Shown in pieces: positions 1-5,164 of a DNA stretch of 9,234 bases; within the stretch, counting starts at the first letter, position 1, and each line of letters starts with the position of its first letter. The notes under the pieces are model-generated. The model saw only the letters and a list, made by a program, of their open reading frames with translations, was not told the DNA's origin and ran no database searches. Source of the stretch: Lachnospiraceae bacterium UBA1778 (GTDB taxonomy: Bacteria; Bacillota; Clostridia; Lachnospirales; Lachnospiraceae); the NCBI GenBank assembly GCA_002315255.1, contig DCGM01000086.1, forward strand, positions 1 through 9,234, given 5' to 3'. A program made the position numbers and the translations under genes.

Positions 1-479
1 AAGCCGCTGTAAAGCCAGATCCGCCCGTCGTCATCACGGAGCAGCCCCGGGTCAAACTGGAAAATATCATCCGGCGATTCCCCGACAGGCGTTCCATCCG
101 CATAGCGGACCCGCCCATAATACGCAAACGGCCCTGTCGGTCCATCCGCGGCCGCGACCGCCATGATGCCCGCCACATCGAGCGTATAGTAAAGATAATA
201 CCGTCCGTCCGGGCCAATGCAGATATCGGGCGCGTACATGCGGTTGCCGGGCTGCCAGAACGGATCCTGCTCCTTCCGGTAGATCACGCCCTCATACCGC
301 CAGTCGCCTAAATCCTCCACCGGCGCCGACCAGGTCACATAATCATTCATGCAGAAGGATTCGCCATTGAAACGGTCGTGCGAGCCGTACACATAGAGCC
401 GCCCACCGAACACATACGGCTCGCCGTCCGGAATATATTCATAAGTCGGTAAATACGGATTAAACGCCTGCTTTTTCAT
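1..479 (-). CDS. GH43-type glycoside hydrolase, N-terminal part (cut by window edge)
   Basis: The first 159 residues are visible and the 3' part lies outside the window. The protein begins MKKQAFNPYLP and shows three landmarks of the GH43 five-bladed beta-propeller: IPDGEP-VFGGRLYVYGSHD (the Asp in PDGEP is probably the catalytic base), MYAPDI (its Asp is the usual pKa-modulating residue), and DPGLLRDDDGRIWLYSG, the typical DP-DDDG-YL-G blade motif. The general-acid Glu would lie beyond the edge. GH43 enzymes are inverting beta-xylosidases, alpha-L-arabinofuranosidases or related activities; the substrate cannot be told here. There is no signal peptide, so it is probably cytoplasmic and acts on imported oligosaccharides. 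The ATG is chosen because AAAAGGAG lies 9 nt upstream and homologues start just before this NPYLP-type motif. Oddly, the frame stays open upstream of the ATG through the whole neighbouring nuclease-like frame, so a read-through fusion is possible. It probably depends on upstream transcription, since no promoter is obvious between the two. Confidence 0.85.
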   Translation of the reverse strand, partial: MKKQAFNPYLPTYEYIPDGEPYVFGGRLYVYGSHDRFNGESFCMNDYVTWSAPVEDLGDWRYEGVIYRKEQDPFWQPGNRMYAPDICIGPDGRYYLYYTLDVAGIMAVAAADGPTGPFAYYGRVRYADGTPVGESPDDIFQFDPGLLRDDDGRIWLYSG

Positions 480-1157
480 TGTCGGGATCTCCTTTTGTGA
501 GTGGCAGCTTTCAGTTTGGCCCCGAACAGCCTTATCTATCACAATTCGGGCTGGAATTTCATCGAAGATACTTGGGAAGATCTTGGGGCTGATAGCATAA
601 TCGATTCGATTATATGCTGCGTTCCCATAGGATTTACTCATTATCAAATAGATTTTCTGGTTAGCATCAGGGCTGATCTTAAATATCGATTTCTGCTGAG
701 CAGTTTTGGGGAACATCGTGCCTGCGTCTTTACTGTAGCCTACAACTCCGCTGCTGGTTCCTGCCCCAACCCTAAACATTGCGGCCTCGGGTGTTCCGTC
801 TGTATGACATATCCGGATTGACTTCGCATTGGCAACGAAATCAAATACATTCATTACCACCAGAGCCTTCTTACATACATCCTGCGCTTGTCTCGTATAT
901 ACCAGAGATTTCGAAATATCATTTCCTGCTAGACAGTCTAAAAAATGCTGATGCTTTTCTTGGTAAGAAAGGTTCGCCTTCTCATTGATTCTACAGCCCA
1001 CCAGATGCCAGAAGTTCTCCTCAAGAATAGACACCTCCATAACTTGAGATTTTTGTCTCGCATTTTCTTTATATAAAATCAGATATGTCCTATCAATTAA
1101 GCGGCTATAGAACCTTATGGCCTGTTTTACTGCCTCGTAACTACCTTGAGAAATCAA
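480..1157 (-). CDS. PBECR4-like predicted nuclease, no stop codon, in frame with GH43
   Basis: A TTG-initiated frame of 226 codons (starting ISQGSYEAVKQAIRFY) runs without a stop to the codon before the GH43 ATG and continues in the same frame. The start is fixed by AAGGAG 6 nt upstream and an in-frame TAG two codons before the TTG. The pattern resembles PBECR4 proteins (phage Barnase-EndoU-ColicinE5/D-RelE-like nuclease 4): an N-terminal helix, a FWHLVG segment at residues 49-54, a FLDCL segment at 72-76, a VFDFVANAK helix at 104-112, then a beta-rich half with MFRVG (127-131), FPKTAQQKS (149-157) and KIYLIMSK (168-175). Such domains occur in phage and mobile-element proteins and are predicted RNases. 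This assignment is from memory of the family and is moderate. The domain probably ends near residue 205-210, so the last ~18 residues look like translated spacer. GC content (roughly 30-43% in sampled stretches) is far below the flanking genes, suggesting transfer. It follows a structured RNA and terminator. Confidence 0.6.
489..496 (-). promoter_or_regulatory. Shine-Dalgarno site of the GH43 gene
   Basis: On the minus strand the sequence reads AAAAGGAG, 9 nt before the ATG at 479. It supports internal initiation of GH43 even though the upstream frame is continuous with it. Confidence 0.75.
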
Positions 1158-1163
1158 CTGCTA

Positions 1164-1169
1164 CTCCTT
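1164..1169 (-). promoter_or_regulatory. Shine-Dalgarno site that sets the TTG start
   Basis: Minus strand AAGGAG with a 6-nt spacer to TTG at 1157-1155. The spacer contains an in-frame TAG, so no longer start is possible for this frame. Confidence 0.75.
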
Positions 1170-1171
1170 AG

Positions 1172-1213
1172 AAAAAAGAAAAACAATGACCGCGAAAAAT
1201 CTCACGGTCATTG
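1172..1213 (-). terminator. Rho-independent terminator of the small RNA
   Basis: On the minus strand a perfect 9-bp stem CAATGACCG/CGGTCATTG (1205-1213 and 1184-1192) can extend by U-G and G-C pairs to 11 bp with an 8-nt loop. It is followed directly by TTTTTCTTTTTT. The plus strand has no T-run after the stem, so it works in the minus direction. It separates the small RNA from the nuclease-like frame and would also catch read-through from the lipoprotein gene. Confidence 0.9.
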
Positions 1214-1404
1214 TACACAAAAATCTGGTTATTATGTTGCTATCCCAACATCGTAAGCTTCACACTTACTCGGTATATACAGCCACCAATCTCTCGATGT
1301 CTGTCGGGTACTGCCGTTAGTGATAGTTGTTTTCGATGCCAGAGCACCGCCATACCGCTCCTTAGTATGGTTATCCAGAAATCTGGGAAGGTTACCCCTT
1401 CGGC
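1172..1404 (-). ncRNA. Structured small RNA, about 230 nt, class not identified
   Basis: A strong promoter and a strong terminator bracket about 233 nt with dense local structure and no convincing gene. From the 5' end on the minus strand: hairpin GAAGG-GGTAA-CCTTC (1401-1387); CCAG-ATTT-CTGG (1386-1375); stem CCATAC/GTATGG (1370-1365 with 1355-1350) whose 9-nt loop carries GAGC (1360-1357) able to pair with GCTC (1345-1342), an H-type pseudoknot; a stem ACAG-A-CATC/GGTG-G-CTGT in the middle; hairpin ATGTTG-GGATAG-CAACAT (1251-1234); a second CCAGA (1228-1224) that could compete with the first for TCTGG; then the terminator. A stand-alone clostridial RNA such as the raiA motif is one candidate, and an RNA antitoxin for the adjacent nuclease-like product is another. 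Neither is established here. Two reading frames stay open across part of it but are probably fortuitous. Confidence 0.7.
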
Positions 1405-1411
1405 AAAAAAT

Positions 1412-1440
1412 ACTATATCACATTTCTAAGGTTATTTCAA
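1412..1440 (-). promoter_or_regulatory. Sigma-A promoter of the small RNA
   Basis: Minus strand TTGAAA (1440-1435), 17-bp spacer, TATAGT (1417-1412), with a TG one base before the -10 (extended -10). Predicted transcription start is near 1404. The -35 begins only 9 nt after the stop codon of the upstream lipoprotein gene. Confidence 0.8.
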
Positions 1441-1449
1441 TATCTTTTC

Positions 1450-3654
1450 TTATCTTCTCCCCGGGCCGCCGAAGCCGCCACCGCCGAAGCCACCGCCGGT
1501 ATCGCCCTGCGTGCCCTTCTCCTGCGTCCAGGAGTCGACTGTCGAGCCGTCCTTCTGGATTGTATATTTCGTGCCGGTGATCAGGTTTTCAGACGCGATC
1601 CAGTAAGAAGAATAGCTCTCAGTAAGCGTGAATTCGAGGACTTCTGCGCCGGAGCCGTCGAGAAGCTTATAGGTGCCGGTGCTGAAGGAAACGCCACGGT
1701 GCGCGTAGGCATTGACCGAGTCTTCAGGCGTTTCGCAGATGCCGCCGAGCGCGATCAATGTGCCGCCGGTGACGGTGACCGTGCGCTCCACGTCGAGCGA
1801 GCCCGCCACCGTGCCCTGCGTATTTCCGCCCTTGATAATGACGAAGCCGCCGGACTGCGCGTAGGAGCCGTTCGAGTCAACCGCGTCCGTATCGCCGGAC
1901 GGAGTCGTCACGTCGAGATAGCCGCCGCTTACGGTGATTACAGGTGTCTGCGTGCCGGTGTATGCATTGAGGCCGTCGTCGGACGCATAGACGAAGGTGC
2001 TTCCGCCGTCGATCATGATGCGGTTTCCTTCAATGCCCTCGTACGCATTCAGCACGCGGACATATCCGCCGGAAATTAGCACATCCTGGTCGGCGTGGAT
2101 ACCGTCATCCGCTGCCGTAATGAATACCTTTCCGCCAATGATAACGACGTTTCCGAGCGGATCTTCGCCATTCTCGAGCGTCTCTGTGTAGTGCGCATGG
2201 ATGCCGTCGTCCTGGCACTTGATGACGGTTGTGCCGCCGGAAATGATGACAGCATTGCTCGCCTTAATACCCTTCGAGGAGTCGACAGATTTGTTCGAGT
2301 TTCCGCCGGTGCCGATCTGGACCGTGACCCAGTCCGCGTCGATCTCATCGCCGTCAAACGAGAGGAGAACGCCGTTCATCTGGCTGTTCACCGCATTGCC
2401 GTCGCTCGCCGCATCGTACTCGGAAATATTCGCTTCCGTGCCGATCGCGAAACGGAAGAACGCGACATTCGCATAGCCGTCCGGTCTCAGGGAAAGGAGT
2501 CCGTAGTAGGTAGCCCGCTGGCTCTGAAGCATCGTGTCGAAAACTGCTTTTTTGAAGACGCCCTTCTCACGGTCATCGTTATAATAATACGCATAATACT
2601 TATATTCGTCCGAATAATCGTAAGAGGAAATAACGAGATAGAAGTCTGTTCCGCTCTGCTCGGGTTCCGTAGAATAGTTCGAATATTCTGCCGTATAGAT
2701 ATTGACGGTGCCGCCGGAAATCTCCGCGTTATAGGCGCAGTCCATTCCTTCGCCAGCCGCATAAATATCAATCACGCCGTCTAAAACTGAAACGGTTCCG
2801 CGCTGATTTCCCTTTGAGGAAATATCACTGTCGCGCGTCTGGATGCCGTCGCCCTGCTGCGAAATAAGCGTCAGATTTCCGGATTCGATCGTGACGGAAT
2901 CCTTTCCCTTTAAGCCAGTTTCGCGGGCAATGAGCTTCATCGTGACATTCTTGACCGTGAGGTCCTTCTTCGTATGAATGCCGTTCTGGTAGGACGCATT
3001 GATCACGACAGAGCCCTTTCCGGTGATGTCGAGATCGCAGTCGGAATAAATCGCGCCGGACGGGATGAAGGTGCCGTTCTGAGTCGCTTTTTCGTCCGCT
3101 TCTGCGTCCCAGGTGCGGTTGTCGGAAATGACATTATAGGTGTCCGTGTAGAATTTAAGCTTCACGCGGTCTGCATTGAGGCAGACGATCGGCGCGGTCG
3201 TGCTTGACGAAATGTCGGCATAGGAGAAGATGATCGTGATTTCGTCGTCATCCCCTGCGTCGATCACGATCGAGCCCTCGGAAAGAAGGCCGCTTGCGGT
3301 ATACTCGCCGGCCGCCGTGACAGTGTAAACATTCCCATTCTGCGAGACCTTTCCGTCCTGTGTCGTCAATGCGAACGGCGCAGTGATCGTCGCTTTTAAA
3401 GCGTCCGCATCTTTCGGGTGAACCTCCTTCGGCTCCTCCGCAGTCTGCGACGAATAGATGAGCCGCCAGTCGGAAGGGATGTCGGACGGTTCTTCCGTAG
3501 CCTTCGTTTCAGACGACGATTCGCTCTTCTCCTCGGTCGCCTTCTCAGTGGCCTTCGTCGGGTCTGTATTCGAGCAGCCCGAAAGCACCAGCGAAAGCGC
3601 TAAAACGAGCGCTCCAATGAGCGTGAAAATGTTCATTCGGTTTGATTTCTTCAT
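1450..3654 (-). CDS. Secreted lipoprotein with Cthe_2159-type carbohydrate-binding beta-helix domain
   Basis: This 734-residue protein starts MKKSNRMNIF with a hydrophobic signal segment and lipobox LSGC, with Cys27 as the lipidated residue. A Ser/Glu/Thr-rich tether follows (about residues 28-60). The rest is a right-handed parallel beta-helix of short repeats such as SGGTVNIYTA, DDGIHA (near 483 and 518), SGGYVRVLNA and DDGLNAY (near 560). This is the pattern of the Cthe_2159 family (DUF4353), whose founder binds polygalacturonate-type sugars with calcium. It ends in a Gly-rich tail, GGGFGGGGFGGPGRR, common in these proteins. It probably sits on the outer face of the membrane and captures pectin-like polysaccharide; catalytic activity is not evident. 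The start was chosen over a GTG six codons upstream because AGGAG lies 7 nt before this ATG and inside the longer version. No terminator follows the stop, so transcription would run into the small RNA. Confidence 0.85.
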   Translation of the reverse strand: MKKSNRMNIFTLIGALVLALSLVLSGCSNTDPTKATEKATEEKSESSSETKATEEPSDIPSDWRLIYSSQTAEEPKEVHPKDADALKATITAPFALTTQDGKVSQNGNVYTVTAAGEYTASGLLSEGSIVIDAGDDDEITIIFSYADISSSTTAPIVCLNADRVKLKFYTDTYNVISDNRTWDAEADEKATQNGTFIPSGAIYSDCDLDITGKGSVVINASYQNGIHTKKDLTVKNVTMKLIARETGLKGKDSVTIESGNLTLISQQGDGIQTRDSDISSKGNQRGTVSVLDGVIDIYAAGEGMDCAYNAEISGGTVNIYTAEYSNYSTEPEQSGTDFYLVISSYDYSDEYKYYAYYYNDDREKGVFKKAVFDTMLQSQRATYYGLLSLRPDGYANVAFFRFAIGTEANISEYDAASDGNAVNSQMNGVLLSFDGDEIDADWVTVQIGTGGNSNKSVDSSKGIKASNAVIISGGTTVIKCQDDGIHAHYTETLENGEDPLGNVVIIGGKVFITAADDGIHADQDVLISGGYVRVLNAYEGIEGNRIMIDGGSTFVYASDDGLNAYTGTQTPVITVSGGYLDVTTPSGDTDAVDSNGSYAQSGGFVIIKGGNTQGTVAGSLDVERTVTVTGGTLIALGGICETPEDSVNAYAHRGVSFSTGTYKLLDGSGAEVLEFTLTESYSSYWIASENLITGTKYTIQKDGSTVDSWTQEKGTQGDTGGGFGGGGFGGPGRR

Positions 3655-3661
3655 GATAATT

Positions 3662-3666
3662 CTCCT
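3662..3666 (-). promoter_or_regulatory. Shine-Dalgarno site of the lipoprotein gene
   Basis: Minus strand AGGAG, 7 nt before the ATG at 3654. It decides between that ATG and an upstream GTG (3672) in the same frame. Confidence 0.8.
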
Positions 3667-3797
3667 AAGCACCAGCAGGATTTATAAGGATTTTTAAACA
3701 CGTTCTGAGACAGTAGAAAACTTCCAGTCTTCATAATAGCCCGGATAGTATAAATAAGATTAAAATATCCGAATCATTCTGAGATTTTAACTTAAAT

Positions 3798-3826
3798 AAT
3801 ATATCATAGTTTCTATTCCTTGTCAT
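3798..3826 (-). promoter_or_regulatory. Promoter of the lipoprotein gene
   Basis: Minus strand ATGACA (3826-3821), 17-bp spacer, TATATT (3803-3798), with TGA directly before the -10 (extended -10). This predicts a 5' leader of about 135 nt. The leader contains a 7-bp inverted repeat, TTAAAAT/ATTTTAA, of unknown use. Confidence 0.75.
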
Positions 3827-3881
3827 CCGTTTCACGCCCTTTCACTTAAGTTTCAGCCGGAAATGATGAGCGCTTCCTTGA

Positions 3882-4046
3882 TTTAGTCCGGCTTTAGTCC
3901 GGCTTCACTCTCGTTTCATTCCCGCTTCATTTCTGCTTCATTTCTGCTTCATCCTCATCTTATCCCTGCTTCAGTTCCTCTACATTTTCGCTACAGTTCC
4001 GCTACAGTTCTGCTACAGTTCCGCTGCAGTTCCGCGACAGTTCCGC
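3882..4046. repeat. Fifteen tandem 11-bp units
   Basis: 165 bp divide exactly into fifteen 11-mers without any insertion or deletion. On the plus strand they run from TTTAGTCCGGC (two copies) through TTCATTTCTGC (two copies) to TACAGTTCCGC and close variants (TACAGTTCTGC, TGCAGTTCCGC, GACAGTTCCGC). Units at the right end are the most alike and drift leftward. The period is close to one helical turn, so equivalent bases lie on one face of the DNA. Eleven is not a multiple of three and no gene covers it. It lies between divergent promoters, 55 bp from the lipoprotein -35 and 34 bp from the WYL gene -35. Confidence 0.92.
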
Positions 4047-4080
4047 GTCAATGTTCTCACAACTTTCACACTTTACCGCC

Positions 4081-4109
4081 TTGACTCGCCCCGCTCGGTA
4101 ATCTATACT
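4081..4109 (+). promoter_or_regulatory. Promoter of the WYL regulator-glycosidase operon
   Basis: TTGACT (4081-4086), 17-bp spacer, TATACT (4104-4109), near consensus. The predicted start is around 4116, giving a leader of about 55 nt that contains two GGACA-type palindromes. Confidence 0.85.
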
Positions 4110-4116
4110 ATTTTTT

Positions 4117-4146
4117 GGACAGTGTCTGTTTTTTAGGACATGTTCC
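4117..4146 (+). promoter_or_regulatory. Paired palindromic sites, probable operator of the WYL regulator
   Basis: GGACAGTGTCT (4117-4127; core GACA-G-TGTC is a perfect palindrome) and GGACATGTTCC (4136-4146; imperfect) start 19 bp apart, just downstream of the predicted transcription start. Placement at about +1 to +30 of a regulator's own promoter suggests negative autoregulation. This is inference from position and symmetry. Confidence 0.5.
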
Positions 4147-4171
4147 GCCTTGAAGAAAAGAGGACAACAAA

Positions 4172-5161
4172 ATGGATTATACGCAAAAAAAAGCAAAGCT
4201 TTTATATCTTACGCGGATTCTTTCGGAGAAAACCGACGATAACCACGGGCTCACGCTCGCGGAGATTCAGGCTGAGCTCGAAAGCTACGGTCTGGACGCC
4301 GAACGAAAAACGCTCTACGCTGATTTCGAGATTCTCAACGACTTCGGATTCGATGTCGAGAAAAAGGTCTTCGGCGGCACGACGCGGTATCATCATATAG
4401 CGCGCGATTTCGAGCTGACGGAGCTTAAGCTTTTGGTCGACGCAGTGCAGGCTGCGCGGTTCATCTCGGAAAAACGGTCAAACGAGCTCATTGGAAAGCT
4501 CGAAAAGCTGACGAGCGAGTGGAACGCGAAGGAATTAAAGCGCAGCATCCACACGAACCGCGTGAAAACGATGAACGCGGGCGTCCTTTATTCGGTCGAT
4601 ACGCTCCACCGGGCGATCAATGAGAACCGCCAGGTCAGCTTCCGCTATTTCAGCTGGACGGTCAAAAAGACGGAGGAATACCGCCGCGAGGGCGCGTACT
4701 ACCAGATCAGCCCGTGGCGGCTCGCATGGAGTGAGGAGAATTATTACCTCATCGGTTTCGACGAGGAAAAGCAGGAAATCCGGCACTTCCGCGTCGATAA
4801 GATTAAGAATCTCGACATTTGCAAGGACTTAAAGCGGCATGGCAAGGAGGCCTTTAAGCAGGAGGATCTCAGCCGTTACACCGAGACGCTTTTCTCGATG
4901 TCCGGCGGCGAAATCATTCCGGTGCAGTTAGAGTGCGCGAACGAGCTCGCGGGCGTGTTTATTGACCGGTTCGGCCGCGACATCATGCTCATCCCTGAGG
5001 GCGCAGAAAAGTTCCATGTCACGATCAATGCGGCGCTTTCGACGCCGTTTTTAGGCTGGGTGATGAGCTTAAGCCCGAAGGCGAAAATTATCGGGCCGGA
5101 GCCCGCGCTGGATAAGGTGAAGGCGCTGTTACAGAGACAGAATGAGATGTACCTGGAGTAA
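4172..5161 (+). CDS. WYL-domain transcriptional regulator
   Basis: This 329-residue cytoplasmic DNA-binding protein has the usual WYL-regulator build and length. Residues 8-60 form an N-terminal winged helix-turn-helix (KAKLLYLTRIL, then LTLAEIQAEL and KTLYADFEILNDFGF as the recognition region). Residues about 143-215 form the WYL domain, with ISPWRLAW, the signature variant YYLIG (191-195, replacing WYLVG) and IRHFRVDKI. Residues about 245-322 form the WCX-type C-terminal extension. WYL domains bind ligands, often nucleotides or other small molecules, and switch DNA binding; the ligand here is unknown. A GAGGA ribosome site lies 7 nt before the ATG. The glycosidase-like gene starts 3 bp after the stop, so the pair is almost surely one operon. 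The regulator probably controls this operon and perhaps the divergent lipoprotein gene. Confidence 0.9.
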   Translation: MDYTQKKAKLLYLTRILSEKTDDNHGLTLAEIQAELESYGLDAERKTLYADFEILNDFGFDVEKKVFGGTTRYHHIARDFELTELKLLVDAVQAARFISEKRSNELIGKLEKLTSEWNAKELKRSIHTNRVKTMNAGVLYSVDTLHRAINENRQVSFRYFSWTVKKTEEYRREGAYYQISPWRLAWSEENYYLIGFDEEKQEIRHFRVDKIKNLDICKDLKRHGKEAFKQEDLSRYTETLFSMSGGEIIPVQLECANELAGVFIDRFGRDIMLIPEGAEKFHVTINAALSTPFLGWVMSLSPKAKIIGPEPALDKVKALLQRQNEMYLE

Positions 5162-5164
5162 AAA

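Noticed and set aside
501..988. Plus-strand open frames of 106 and 69 codons over the nuclease-like region.
   Set aside because: They lie antisense to a longer minus-strand frame with a good ribosome site and recognisable domain pattern, and have no promoter or ribosome site of their own.
1240..1353. A 37-codon minus-strand reading frame (starting MAVLWHRKQL) with AAGGAG 4 nt upstream, and a second overlapping open frame containing DWWLYIPSKCEAY, both inside the small RNA.
   Set aside because: The ribosome-like AAGGAG sits in the pseudoknot loop, the spacer is short, both frames cannot be coding at once, and stems and terminator explain the region better. A conserved RNA often yields such spurious frames.
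480..1450. An insertion sequence or integron cassette.
   Set aside because: No transposase or integrase frame, no terminal inverted repeats and no attC-like palindrome could be found, although the composition suggests transfer.
1699..3207. Several plus-strand open frames opposite the lipoprotein gene (up to 229 codons).
   Set aside because: They are antisense by-products of a GC-rich repetitive beta-helix gene; their translations are Arg/Val/Asp-rich and match no family pattern.
3882..4046. CRISPR array.
   Set aside because: The units are contiguous 11-mers with no spacers and no cas genes nearby.
4002..4196. A 64-codon minus-strand frame reaching into the 11-bp array.
   Set aside because: Its end is the repeat array itself, it crosses the WYL promoter and gene start antisense, and it has no ribosome site.
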